In this document: piece after piece, positions 8,698-17,558 of the stretch
Position numbering within the stretch: position 1 is the stretch's first letter
Layout of the letters: each line of letters starts with the position of its first letter
Source: Melioribacteraceae bacterium
GTDB lineage: Bacteria > Bacteroidota > Ignavibacteria > Ignavibacteriales > Melioribacteraceae
DNA: 64,000 bases
Assembly: GCA_030584085.1 (NCBI GenBank)
Contig: CP129490.1
Coordinates: 525,511-589,510 of the forward strand
Direction: 5' to 3'
The notes under the pieces: model-generated
Database searches by the model: none
What the model was told of the DNA's origin: nothing
The model's input: only the letters and a program-made list of their open reading frames with translations
Made by a program: the position numbers and the translations under genes

Positions 8698-8785
8698 TTT
8701 TAGTTATTACTCTTTGTAAAATCTCACAAAATTCATTACTATAGAAAAGTTTAATGTGTTAAGAAAATCTAATTAAAAGGAATTG

Positions 8786-9142
8786 ATGGTGACAAAACAC
8801 AGAATATATACAACGAGCTTTGCAAGTGTTTACCCTCATTATGTTACTAAGGCAGAGAAAAAAGGACGTACCAAAGAGGAAGTTGATGAAATAATTCGCT
8901 GGCTGACGGGCTATACTCAAAAAAGGTTTGAAGCCCAGCTGAAAAAACAAACTGACTTTGAAACTTTCTTTGCTGAAGCTCCCAAGCTGAACCCTTCGCG
9001 AAATTTAATTAAAGGTGTGGTCTGCGGTATCCGTGTGGAAGACATCGAAGAACCTTTAATGCGTGAAATCCGCTATCTAGACAAACTGATCGACGAATTA
9101 GCAAAGGGAAAAACGATGGAAAAGATACTGAGAAAAGTATAA
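8786..9142 (+). CDS. DUF2200 family protein
   Basis: 118 residues, small basic cytoplasmic protein. The N-terminal [17 protein letters not shown] and the central RWLTGY block match DUF2200, a family of unknown function. The start chosen is the ATG at 8786, which has AAGG five bases upstream; a TTG three bases earlier would only add one residue. It stands alone between recQ and a convergent T9SS cargo gene, with a terminator in the gap. Confidence 0.88.
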   Translation: MVTKHRIYTTSFASVYPHYVTKAEKKGRTKEEVDEIIRWLTGYTQKRFEAQLKKQTDFETFFAEAPKLNPSRNLIKGVVCGIRVEDIEEPLMREIRYLDKLIDELAKGKTMEKILRKV

Positions 9143-9197
9143 TACGTCATGTGTAGAGTTAGGTTAAAGTTATCATGAAAAATTTCTTTAATAAAAT

Positions 9198-9215
9198 GAG
9201 GGACCGAAGTCCCTC
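9198..9215 (-). terminator. Terminator for the LamG/T9SS cargo gene
   Basis: Seven-base stem GAGGGAC/GTCCCTC with a four-base loop (TTCG when read on the minus strand). On the minus strand it is followed by ATTTTATT, and it starts about 28 bases after the stop codon at 9243. On the plus strand the tail is only AT-rich, so it may also weakly stop the DUF2200 transcript. Confidence 0.75.
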
Positions 9216-9242
9216 TAAATTAATTGCTGTTTAATTACTATA

Positions 9243-12200
9243 CTATTTCATCAATATCATTTTCTTGCTTTGGTAAAAATCTCCCGTTCTTAAAGTATAA
9301 ATGTAAATCCCACTAGCCAAGTTATCGGCATTGAATGTTATGTTATGTTGACCGGGATTTTGATCTTCATTGACCAATACTTTTACTTCTCTTCCAAGTA
9401 TATCATACACTGTAAGTTTTACAAAACCCGCTTTAGATAAATTGTACCTAATTGTAGTTGATGGATTAAACGGATTTGGGTAAGACTGCATCAATTCAAT
9501 TTTTTTAGGGATTTGCTGCTCATCATTTATATCAGTTGTCGTTTTACATTTCCCATTACTTCCTGCTTCATATATTGAATTAACTTCATCTTTAGTAATC
9601 GCTCGATTGAATAATTCTATCTCATCCAAAATTCCACGGAAGGGATAATTCTCTACAAATGATTGAGCACCGATTCTTAGAATACCTCTATTATCAAGTG
9701 AGCCTTGGTGTGTTGTCGGATCGCCGAAAGTAGTTGGTTCTCCGTCAAGATAGAATGTTATACCGTTCTGATCATTTCTGGAAACCGTTATAGCGATATG
9801 ATGAAACATACCGTCAGCCACAAAAACCGGTGAAACATAATCTGTAGCAGTTCCATCTTCCAATCTTAGACTTAGTTTTCCATCAACAAGATAGAATAGA
9901 TATCCGAAAATACCGCCGGAATTTTTAACTCGTTTATCAACAAGATGTTGTACTCCAACATCGTTACTTGTTTGTATCCATGCATCAAAAGAAAAATCGC
10001 CGGTACCAAAGTTAAGTTCAGATTGATGCGGGACATCCACAAAGTTTTTACCGCTGAATTGTAAACCACCTAGTACTTTTGCGGCTACCGGAACAGGGTT
10101 ATTCATATGAGTACCCATATTATCAAAACTAGCTAAATCAAGAGATGATGTACCTGAGATTTCATCAAGAGTCCACCATGCAACCATACCTGAAGGAGGA
10201 TCGACACAACCGGTAGGTTCGCCGCATTCGGGTGTAGTAATACAGAATATATCGCTATGGCAGCAGAAATTATATACACTTTCTCCGGGTACGACTGTAT
10301 TGAATATTGCAGTTTGGAAACAAAGTTCTTCTCCACCACCAATTCCTGATATAATTATGCTATCAAGAGGTGAAACTTGACCCGGTAGAATGTTTATATT
10401 TTCAAATAATGTTTTAGAAAAAGTAACTCCCGGAGTTGTTGGATAAATTCCGTAACCTGTTGACATAATTGTGGAATTGTTTTGAACACGGAACTTATAC
10501 AAGAACGTTCCATCCGGTAAACATGTTAACGTACCATTAATTGCCTGCGAACAACTGTCGATTGGTAAATCTAGTGGGGTACATCCAAACATTAATGTAT
10601 CAGTGCAAACAACTTCTCCGTTATTCATCCATCTTACGGCAACAACTTGGTTTGGTGAAGTGTAATCTCTTATACACATATCAAGAACATCAGGAAATGT
10701 GCCTTGACCAATCGTTTCAGTGAAGGGTGGAAATTTTCTCAACTTGATAAGATTGTTCGGCCAAGCATTTGTAAATCCCCAACCAGTTGCCGAAGTTGAA
10801 AATGTACTGAACATTCCGCCTGAAACTAATTCGAATTCAACATGTGAAAATTCCATACTGCTGATATTTGTTAATGAAATAGAATAACAGCAATCATCAG
10901 GATTACCTTGTGCTTCAACACTTAATGAATCACAAACAGTAATACAAGACGGCATAATTGCGGTAATTGTTTCATAACACCAGCAGCATCCGTCGGGGCT
11001 ATTGAACTTTGCTAGAATGCTAACGGTATCACCCGGAAAAGCTCCTAGAATTTGTATGTTTTGGAGAATAGAATTTGAACCCGGTGAAACAGCCCATGAT
11101 AAATTCGTAGTTAGCGGTGAAATTGTAACATTACCTGGACTCTGTAATGTGTATTCGATGCTTGATATTCCATAATCTGCATTGTTTGTAAATGAATAGG
11201 AATAAGTATAGTCACTTCCGTTACATGTTACGGTGTCACTCAGAATTGAAGTGCATGAAATTTCACAGTCCAGTTCAATAGTTTCTGAACAAACTATTTC
11301 TCCTGATTCATCTAACCAATTTACAATGACTATCTGTGGTGAAGTTACAAAGCTAAGTGACATATTAAAGAAATCATTAAGATTTCCACCCGGTACGATT
11401 CCGTTTGGAGGTGTAAATGTGTTTGATCCTGAGGTAAACCAATCTTGATAATTAGTTCCAAGTCCGGTACCGGTTGTAAATTGATTTGGTAACAAACATA
11501 AAATTTGTATTGAAGTTATACCGGTAAGATCATTTGGTTGAATAAGATTTAAGCTCCAGTCACAATCATCGGGTGAGGTTTTTATTGCCTCGGCATCTAA
11601 TGATTCGCAAAGATCAGGTATAGAGCCGCAATCACCAGTATTGGTTAAGCAGAAGTTATCAAAACCAAATCTTTCAGCTTGATAACTTGTCGGGTCGATT
11701 GATAATCTCAACATGGTTATATTACTCAACATTGAATTCCAATCACTATCTGTCCCAACCGACATCACCCAATGACCTTCGGAATTCGCCGGTAAGGATT
11801 CTCCTGGATTAAGTATTGAAAGTGGAGCACAATAAGAATGCCAGCCATCACCGGCAGTAATGAGATCGTTAGTTACAAAGTATGCTGAAAAACCATTACC
11901 CTCAATTCGAATACCAGGCGTAATAGTTATCGGTTGCGATGAACCGTCGTTCCCGTTTCCTGCAAACAAATAATTAACATCCCAGCATAAAGTTCCGCAA
12001 CCACCGTCAAGGAATGCTGCCCAATCTCCGGTTAAAGGTTTGCTTTCATTATAGAAAGAAGATGCGCCTGACTGATCGGTTGTTTGAAAATAATGATTAT
12101 CGCCTTCCTCAATAATAGTACCTTGAGCATTATTGGTTGTCCAGCCACCGTTACCATCTTCAAAATCCGTACAAATAGAAGTAGAACTTTCAGAAGTTGT

Positions 12201-12797
12201 TCCTTCAATAAGAACAGTATTATGAATTGCAAAAGAAGGAGTCATTGCAATACCACCGTTTGGAGAATATGGAAAAATTCTAAGCGAAAAAGTTTGTCCA
12301 CTTGCCACAACTACACTTAAGCTTTTTGAGAATGTCTGCATAGAAGAATTCAGATAACTCAAAGGAGTAGTGTTTAGTTGAACTTTGGTATTCCAATTAT
12401 CGAGCGAGTACCATACTTCGGATTCTATAATGTTGAAATTTGCTGGGAGAGGATTATCTCCATAATTGAAGGACACATACTGAACATTAAAACTGTTTCC
12501 TGAAAGTGGTGCAACTTCATGTTGAATATATCTAGTATAATCAACGGGACTTGCGGGCCAACCGGTGTTCGGGAAGTACAATCTTTGACCATCAGTTGTG
12601 TACGGCAGATTAACAGTCATTTGTGGATTGCTCGTCCCAATTGTTTGATTGGTAGCCTGAATATTTCCAACAGGGGTACTTGGACTAATGGTCGTTGTGC
12701 TTGAAAGCGGCCAAGTTACATAAGCACTTTGTGCACATATATTTGTGACAGTAAACATCACTGCGAGAATCACAATCATTTTATATAGCTTATTCAT
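9243..12797 (-). CDS. Large secreted protein with LamG domain and T9SS type A sorting domain
   Basis: 1184 residues, predicted to be secreted and surface-attached. The N-terminus is a signal peptide (about residues 1-22, ending in ICAQ). The middle holds two alternating Cys-rich units: units beginning CESLDAEA or CDSLSVEA with a DDC motif, and units beginning CTSI or CSQAI followed by a short Thr-Cys. A LamG/concanavalin-like domain follows at about 880-1070 (WWTLDE, FSFDAWI, FYLDGE). The last ~80 residues form the sorting domain, with YPNPFNPSTTI, YDILGREV and the final KKMILMK. The function of the middle is unknown; adhesion or glycan binding is plausible from LamG. A small gene lies 16 bases upstream and is probably in the same operon. 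Confidence 0.85.
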   Translation of the reverse strand: MNKLYKMIVILAVMFTVTNICAQSAYVTWPLSSTTTISPSTPVGNIQATNQTIGTSNPQMTVNLPYTTDGQRLYFPNTGWPASPVDYTRYIQHEVAPLSGNSFNVQYVSFNYGDNPLPANFNIIESEVWYSLDNWNTKVQLNTTPLSYLNSSMQTFSKSLSVVVASGQTFSLRIFPYSPNGGIAMTPSFAIHNTVLIEGTTSESSTSICTDFEDGNGGWTTNNAQGTIIEEGDNHYFQTTDQSGASSFYNESKPLTGDWAAFLDGGCGTLCWDVNYLFAGNGNDGSSQPITITPGIRIEGNGFSAYFVTNDLITAGDGWHSYCAPLSILNPGESLPANSEGHWVMSVGTDSDWNSMLSNITMLRLSIDPTSYQAERFGFDNFCLTNTGDCGSIPDLCESLDAEAIKTSPDDCDWSLNLIQPNDLTGITSIQILCLLPNQFTTGTGLGTNYQDWFTSGSNTFTPPNGIVPGGNLNDFFNMSLSFVTSPQIVIVNWLDESGEIVCSETIELDCEISCTSILSDTVTCNGSDYTYSYSFTNNADYGISSIEYTLQSPGNVTISPLTTNLSWAVSPGSNSILQNIQILGAFPGDTVSILAKFNSPDGCCWCYETITAIMPSCITVCDSLSVEAQGNPDDCCYSISLTNISSMEFSHVEFELVSGGMFSTFSTSATGWGFTNAWPNNLIKLRKFPPFTETIGQGTFPDVLDMCIRDYTSPNQVVAVRWMNNGEVVCTDTLMFGCTPLDLPIDSCSQAINGTLTCLPDGTFLYKFRVQNNSTIMSTGYGIYPTTPGVTFSKTLFENINILPGQVSPLDSIIISGIGGGEELCFQTAIFNTVVPGESVYNFCCHSDIFCITTPECGEPTGCVDPPSGMVAWWTLDEISGTSSLDLASFDNMGTHMNNPVPVAAKVLGGLQFSGKNFVDVPHQSELNFGTGDFSFDAWIQTSNDVGVQHLVDKRVKNSGGIFGYLFYLVDGKLSLRLEDGTATDYVSPVFVADGMFHHIAITVSRNDQNGITFYLDGEPTTFGDPTTHQGSLDNRGILRIGAQSFVENYPFRGILDEIELFNRAITKDEVNSIYEAGSNGKCKTTTDINDEQQIPKKIELMQSYPNPFNPSTTIRYNLSKAGFVKLTVYDILGREVKVLVNEDQNPGQHNITFNADNLASGIYIYTLRTGDFYQSKKMILMK

Positions 12798-12813
12798 TAT
12801 AACCTCGGTTTTG

Positions 12814-13089
12814 TTATTTAATTAATTCACCATTCTTAATCTTGATTGAAGTTTTGTCCTTCAACTTTCTTAAGGATGACTTTAATTTTTCAATTTTTTC
12901 TTTTGGTACATTCGGATCGTTTTCCAGATCGGCAATCGCTTCGTCAATTGAATTGTATTCTTTTACATCAGAATTGTTAGGCGAAGATTCTTTCTTAATT
13001 ATTAAAAGTGGAGCGGGTTTATAGTGCTTGGAAGAATGATTTGAAAATATTATTGAAAACAAGCTGAACAATTCTTTAACAATTCTCAC
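12814..13089 (-). CDS. Small hypothetical protein upstream of the T9SS cargo gene
   Basis: 91 residues beginning at a GTG (13089); no ATG is available in frame. The C-terminal half is charged and predicted helical (motifs IDEAIADLENDPN, KLKSSLRKLKDK), resembling short coiled-coil or regulatory proteins. No known family is recognised. It ends 16 bases before the start of the LamG/T9SS gene. The repeat-rich region from 13328 lies upstream. Gene reality is moderately supported by the coherent charged C-terminus and the spacing; the N-terminal 30 residues are less convincing. Confidence 0.5.
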   Translation of the reverse strand: MRIVKELFSLFSIIFSNHSSKHYKPAPLLIIKKESSPNNSDVKEYNSIDEAIADLENDPNVPKEKIEKLKSSLRKLKDKTSIKIKNGELIK

Positions 13090-13555
13090 GATATGATATC
13101 CGATTTTTGATCAAATCTATATCAATAGGAGTGCTGCTACAAGAGCAAATAAGGATGCGGTATCTTTTATTAAATTAACGGTATGTTTTACTAATTAATC
13201 GGTAAGAGTTGGACGGATATTTATCTCTAGTTCATCGCTGTTCAAAATAAATTGGATTTACCTCACTAATATGATTTGATTTATATTCTTTTTTTTTGTA
13301 GCATTAGATTCCAATCTATCTCCCTCTATTCAACCACTTCATGGTTGTTGTTGAATAAATAGGTCGTTTAACTTGGGGCGTTGCCCAAAGTTATTCATAT
13401 TTAACTCCTTTGGAGTTATTTCCTAAATTTTGTGAAATACATAATGCATCTTAATGACTACGAAGCAGTCAAATATAAATAGCTTCGTGTGAAACACGGA
13501 GAAAATGAAACCACGTAAAGCAAATGAACCCTATAGGGGTTCAATAAAAATTGCT
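13090..13555. other. Intergenic region carrying palindromic repeat array
   Basis: 466 bases without a gene. The left part (13090-13327) is AT-rich and must contain the promoter of the 12814-13089 gene. The right part (13328-13543) is packed with six short hairpins described separately. The stop codon of the sensor kinase gene lies just beyond at 13556. Confidence 0.6.
13328..13543. repeat. Array of palindromic REP-like repeats in inverted arrangement
   Basis: Six hairpins in 216 bases, centred at about 13339, 13381, 13410, 13463, 13492 and 13534. Spacings are 42, 29, 53, 29 and 42, so the array is mirror-symmetric. The inner four form two copies of one unit in inverted orientation. The left copy has stem CTTGGGGC/GCCCAAAG, linker TTATTCATATTT (13391-13402) and stem TAACTCC/GGAGTTA. 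The right copy, read on the minus strand, has stem CTCCGTGT/ACACGAAG, linker CTATTTATATTT and stem GACT/AGTC. The linkers match at 10 of 12 bases. The outer hairpins are CAACCA/TGGTTG and TGAACCC/GGGTTCA. Similar hairpin pairs are, to my knowledge, widespread in Bacteroidota genomes. Confidence 0.75.
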
Positions 13556-16543
13556 CTAACTAATAATCTTGTAAAGAGTTGGAGGAAGTGAAATAATAAC
13601 TTCTGTTCCTTGTGAATTGTTATCGCGGCTGCTGAGATCTTCAAACATTATCGGTTGAGGGATGTGCATTTTTGTACTTAATAATCTCAAACGTTCTTCG
13701 ACTATTTGAATTCCTTTAGATATATGATCTTCTTTTCCTTTTGATTCTTCTTCTTTCTGCTTCTTTGCTGTTTTGATCCCGATACCATTATCAGTGACCT
13801 TTATAATTAACGCTCTGCACAAAACTGAATCAATATCTACATTCTCGAACGAGAAAGAGACCGAAAGTAATCCTTCATCACCGGAATCGAGTATTCCATG
13901 CCAAAGTGAGTTTTCTACAAAGGGCTGAATTATCATATTGGGTATCATTACTGAAGATGCATCAATATTTGTTTCATTAATAATCTCATAAGAGAATCTA
14001 TCCTGGAATCTCAATTTTTCGAGATTCAAATAAAGCTTAAGTCGAGTTATCTCTTCGGATAAAGGAATAAACCCGTTTCCGGCTGTATCTAGGTGTTTCC
14101 TGATGAGTTTAGCCATCATAGCTATATAATTATTTGCTTCTTCGTTTCGATTAGAATTTATAAGATACTGAACGGAGTTAAGAGCGTTAAATGTAAAATG
14201 CGGATTCATCATTGAGGATAAAGCTTGATGTTTAAGTTGATTTATTCTTTCGTTAAGTTCAATTTGTTCACTGTTCTTTTTGCTATTAATTTTAATTCGT
14301 CTTGCAGCGATTGAAATTATTAAAACAATAAAAAGAAATAGCATAACGGCATAGAACCAAAGGGTTTCGTAAAAATTGGGTAAAACCTCAAACTTCATTA
14401 ACAAAGGTTTTCCCCAGTCCGTGTTATGAGTTTTCGCTGCTATTTCAAGCTCGTACTTACCGTTTAGTAATGAAGTTAAATTTAGAAAATTGTGATTTGT
14501 TTCCAGTAATTGATTATTAAGTTTATATCTATATTTAATTATATCGGGTGACGAATACAATAAAACACTAAAGTCCATATAAATATTGTTTTGATTCGGC
14601 TCGAATATTAAATTATTATAGTCAGTATAAACGGAGTCTCCCGACTTTATATTATTTATTTTTATATTTAGTTCAGGATAAACGTAACTATCAAATAATT
14701 TGATATCCATAATGGACAAACCATTACTTGTCCCGATATACAAATAGTCTTCATCTTTATCATAAAACAATGAAAGTATTTCATCGGCGGGAAGTCCGGT
14801 TTTGCTGTTAAGATACTTAATATTATTTCCTTCCATAAAATAAAGACCGCTTAAAGTACCAATCCAAATTCTGTTTTTACTATCCGATGAAATTGAAGTT
14901 GCACTTGATAAATCAAACCCGTTAACATTTATATAATTATCTATTCTTTCTGATTTAAAATCATAGGAGGCGACTCCTTTGGAACCGGCAAACCAAACTA
15001 TATTTTTAGAATCCTCGTGAATGTAATTTATTCTTGAATTGAGAATTTGATTATCGCTGTATAAAGTTTTGTCCCAACTCCAAGCAGCATCTTTTTCGTA
15101 TAGATTTGTTAATTTAATTAAACCAAGTGCTGAAGCAATCCAAAGATTTTTTTTACTATCTTCTTTGAGGTTATAAATCCTATTGGATTGCATTTGATCA
15201 CTTAAATAATATACCGGATTTTGAGAAGTTAATTCAAAATTTTTACTTATTCTAATATCATTACCCCATCCTCCATAAACAAAATCACCTGAAGATAATT
15301 TTAAAAGAGATCGTTTACCGGTAATATTAAATTGAAGCTCCTTATATTTTATACTTGCAGAGTACAAAGGGTTAGCTGACCAAGCGACATATACATTGTT
15401 TTTATCAACAATTATGCTGTTAATATCTCCAATAAGTTCTTTATCTAATTTGCCGCTTAGTTTATGCAAACTGTTTTTTTCTAAAATGTTAATTCCTTTA
15501 AAGGTTCCGATTATAATTCTGCCCGAATTATCTTTTGTAATGGTATTAATATTATTGTTAATTAATCCGTCATATTCCGTATAATTTTTTAAATAAAGAT
15601 TATTCAAACAATATACTCCTTTGCCGAATGTTGTAATCCAAATATTTCCTTCGCTGTCCTCCAGGAAATTAGTTATATGCGTAATATCAAGTTTAAGTTT
15701 TGTGCCCAAGTTAATTATTTCATCGGAGCCTTTGTAGATTACATAAAACCCCTTGCCCGGAGTACTGAACCAGATGTTCCCTTTACTATCGCTAAAAACA
15801 TTCTCAATTTTTATATCCTTAGAAAATTCGATATTATATTTTTCTACCAAAGTATTGTCTTTTATTCTGTAAATAGCGCCGATTGAACCAAGTAAATAAC
15901 TTCCGTCATTATCTTTTGCATATGAGGTAGCATTGATGTCATTCAAACCTTTAATACTGATTTTATAAAATTGGTCATCAATAAAATCATATAATCCGGT
16001 ATGAGTGAGTGCAGCAAGATTTCCCTTAGGTAGAACAACTAATTTATTAACTAAAATCGGGTTTGAAGTTATAATATATGCCGAGTCTTTTTTAAATTTA
16101 TTTTTATCAAAAACAATAAAAGATAACAGTGGTGCATATGCATATATTTTTTGTTTATAGTCAATCATATATGATGCAGTGTGATATCTACCGTCAATAT
16201 TCTCAATTAGGTTTTCAATTTTTCCATTACTTAATAAATTAATACCTCTTTCAAAATTTGATAAATAAAGTTGATTATCCTCACCTTCTAAAATTTGAGT
16301 TATAGAATTAGAATTTAGTCCATCCTTAGTTCTGTATGTAATAAATCTAGTTCCGTCAAATCTGCTTAATCCATTTAGAGTGCCAAACCATATATAACCA
16401 GCTTTATCTTGAATCATATGAAAAACTGTGGAAGAAGCCAGTCCATTAGAGGATGTGTAATGATAATAAGGCGGTGTTTGTGAATAATGAGATGTAGACA
16501 GAAAAAGACCTATTAAAACAACTATAAATATTTTGTTAGTCAT
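13556..16543 (-). CDS. Two-component sensor: beta-propeller (Reg_prop/Y_Y_Y) LytS-type histidine kinase
   Basis: 995-residue membrane sensor kinase. A signal peptide precedes a long periplasmic part with repeated two-component propeller motifs (for example GYIWFGTLNGLSRFDG near residue 50 and many NIWF/GxxxGL repeats). A Y_Y_Y-like domain follows at about 640-730. One transmembrane helix is at about 735-757. The cytoplasmic part is a His_kinase/LytS module with the phosphoacceptor His782 in MNPHFTFNALN. The ATPase domain includes the DNGIGI motif. The response regulator gene lies only two bases upstream, so the two are co-transcribed and form a pair. The sensed ligand is unknown; in Bacteroidota similar propeller sensors often detect carbohydrates, usually in hybrid kinases. 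Confidence 0.92.
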   Translation of the reverse strand: MTNKIFIVVLIGLFLSTSHYSQTPPYYHYTSSNGLASSTVFHMIQDKAGYIWFGTLNGLSRFDGTRFITYRTKDGLNSNSITQILEGEDNQLYLSNFERGINLLSNGKIENLIENIDGRYHTASYMIDYKQKIYAYAPLLSFIVFDKNKFKKDSAYIITSNPILVNKLVVLPKGNLAALTHTGLYDFIDDQFYKISIKGLNDINATSYAKDNDGSYLLGSIGAIYRIKDNTLVEKYNIEFSKDIKIENVFSDSKGNIWFSTPGKGFYVIYKGSDEIINLGTKLKLDITHITNFLEDSEGNIWITTFGKGVYCLNNLYLKNYTEYDGLINNNINTITKDNSGRIIIGTFKGINILEKNSLHKLSGKLDKELIGDINSIIVDKNNVYVAWSANPLYSASIKYKELQFNITGKRSLLKLSSGDFVYGGWGNDIRISKNFELTSQNPVYYLSDQMQSNRIYNLKEDSKKNLWIASALGLIKLTNLYEKDAAWSWDKTLYSDNQILNSRINYIHEDSKNIVWFAGSKGVASYDFKSERIDNYINVNGFDLSSATSISSDSKNRIWIGTLSGLYFMEGNNIKYLNSKTGLPADEILSLFYDKDEDYLYIGTSNGLSIMDIKLFDSYVYPELNIKINNIKSGDSVYTDYNNLIFEPNQNNIYMDFSVLLYSSPDIIKYRYKLNNQLLETNHNFLNLTSLLNGKYELEIAAKTHNTDWGKPLLMKFEVLPNFYETLWFYAVMLFLFIVLIISIAARRIKINSKKNSEQIELNERINQLKHQALSSMMNPHFTFNALNSVQYLINSNRNEEANNYIAMMAKLIRKHLDTAGNGFIPLSEEITRLKLYLNLEKLRFQDRFSYEIINETNIDASSVMIPNMIIQPFVENSLWHGILDSGDEGLLSVSFSFENVDIDSVLCRALIIKVTDNGIGIKTAKKQKEEESKGKEDHISKGIQIVEERLRLLSTKMHIPQPIMFEDLSSRDNNSQGTEVIISLPPTLYKIIS

Positions 16544-16545
16544 GA

Positions 16546-17298
16546 TTAGACTGTCTTCAGAGCTGTCTTAATTTTTTGAATAAATTCGGGTGCTTTCCTG
16601 CGGGATATTTCAATTTTACTTCCATCAATCATTGTTACATAATTCCCGCTTATATTCGAATAATCTTTAATGTACTTCAAACTGACTATGTGAGATTTGT
16701 GAACTCTGAAGAATTTTTCTTTTGGAAGATTCTCCTCAAAATCTTTTAATGTTCGGGATATAATTGAATTCTTTTTTTCTTTAACAATTACTTTTGTATA
16801 ACAACCGTCGGCTTCTAATCTGATTATGTCATCAATAATAATTACATTAAAACCATGAGAAGCGGGGAGAACTAATTTTTCATTATCAATTTGAGTTACA
16901 ACTTGATTAGCTCTTACTTGCAGTGATAAAATTTTTTTTACAGTCTGTTTCAGTTCTTTAATGTTTATCGGTTTGAGTATATAATCCGTAGCACCAGCTT
17001 TAATCGCTTTAATCCCGAATTCTTGATGAGCGCTGACGAATACTACAAAAAAGTTTCGTGAATCAAATTCGTCGAGAAAATCAAAACCGTTAAGTACCGG
17101 CATACTTATATCGAGAAAGACAATATTGGGATTGTGAATGTTTACAAGATTTCTTGCAGCCATTACTGAATCGGCTAATCCGAGAATTTCAATTTCGGAG
17201 CAGTAGTTTTCGATAATTGCTTTTAAATTTTCTCTACCGTGAAGTTCGTCATCAACTATAATGGCAGTGAGTTTATTTATTATGCCTTGTGAAGACAT
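16546..17298 (-). CDS. LytTR-family response regulator
   Basis: 250 residues, cytoplasmic DNA-binding response regulator. The receiver domain (about 10-130) has the acidic pair in IIVDDE, phosphoacceptor Asp63 in VFLDISMP and the conserved Lys in ILKPI. The C-terminal LytTR domain spans about 150-250 (for example FFRVHKSHIVSL and the ISRRKAPEF end). It is the cognate partner of the propeller kinase whose gene begins two bases downstream. Its promoter must lie in 17299-17534, after the terminator of the upstream T9SS gene. Target genes are unknown; the neighbouring T9SS cargo genes are plausible candidates by position only. Confidence 0.93.
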   Translation of the reverse strand: MSSQGIINKLTAIIVDDELHGRENLKAIIENYCSEIEILGLADSVMAARNLVNIHNPNIVFLDISMPVLNGFDFLDEFDSRNFFVVFVSAHQEFGIKAIKAGATDYILKPINIKELKQTVKKILSLQVRANQVVTQIDNEKLVLPASHGFNVIIIDDIIRLEADGCYTKVIVKEKKNSIISRTLKDFEENLPKEKFFRVHKSHIVSLKYIKDYSNISGNYVTMIDGSKIEISRRKAPEFIQKIKTALKTV

Positions 17299-17534
17299 TT
17301 ATGGATTGTCACATTTTTTAGTACTGGTAATAATACATATTGTACTATTAACAAACTACATTAATATTTGGATTACTTTCTATAGTTACTTATCTATCTT
17401 GCGACTTGAGAGTGGGGTTCAGAAATGAAATATTTATTTGCTTCAGTTTTAAGAAAATAAGTGTCTGTATAAATTTTGTACAGTTTACAATTAAGTTTAT
17501 ATCGAATTATTTTTTTTTAATAGGATTAAAATTA

Positions 17535-17556
17535 AAGAGGGGAAATAACCCCTCTT
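17535..17556 (-). terminator. Terminator of the YCF48-like T9SS gene
   Basis: Perfect 8-base stem AAGAGGGG (17535-17542) with CCCCTCTT (17549-17556) and a six-base loop. Read on the minus strand it follows two bases after the stop codon at 17559 and is followed by TAATTTTAA. It separates this gene from the downstream LytTR operon. Confidence 0.7.
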
Positions 17557-17558
17557 AA

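Noticed and set aside
13328..13543. Hairpin array considered as a CRISPR
   Set aside because: Units are palindromic with short linkers, in inverted orientation and not regularly spaced direct repeats with unique spacers; no cas genes are present.
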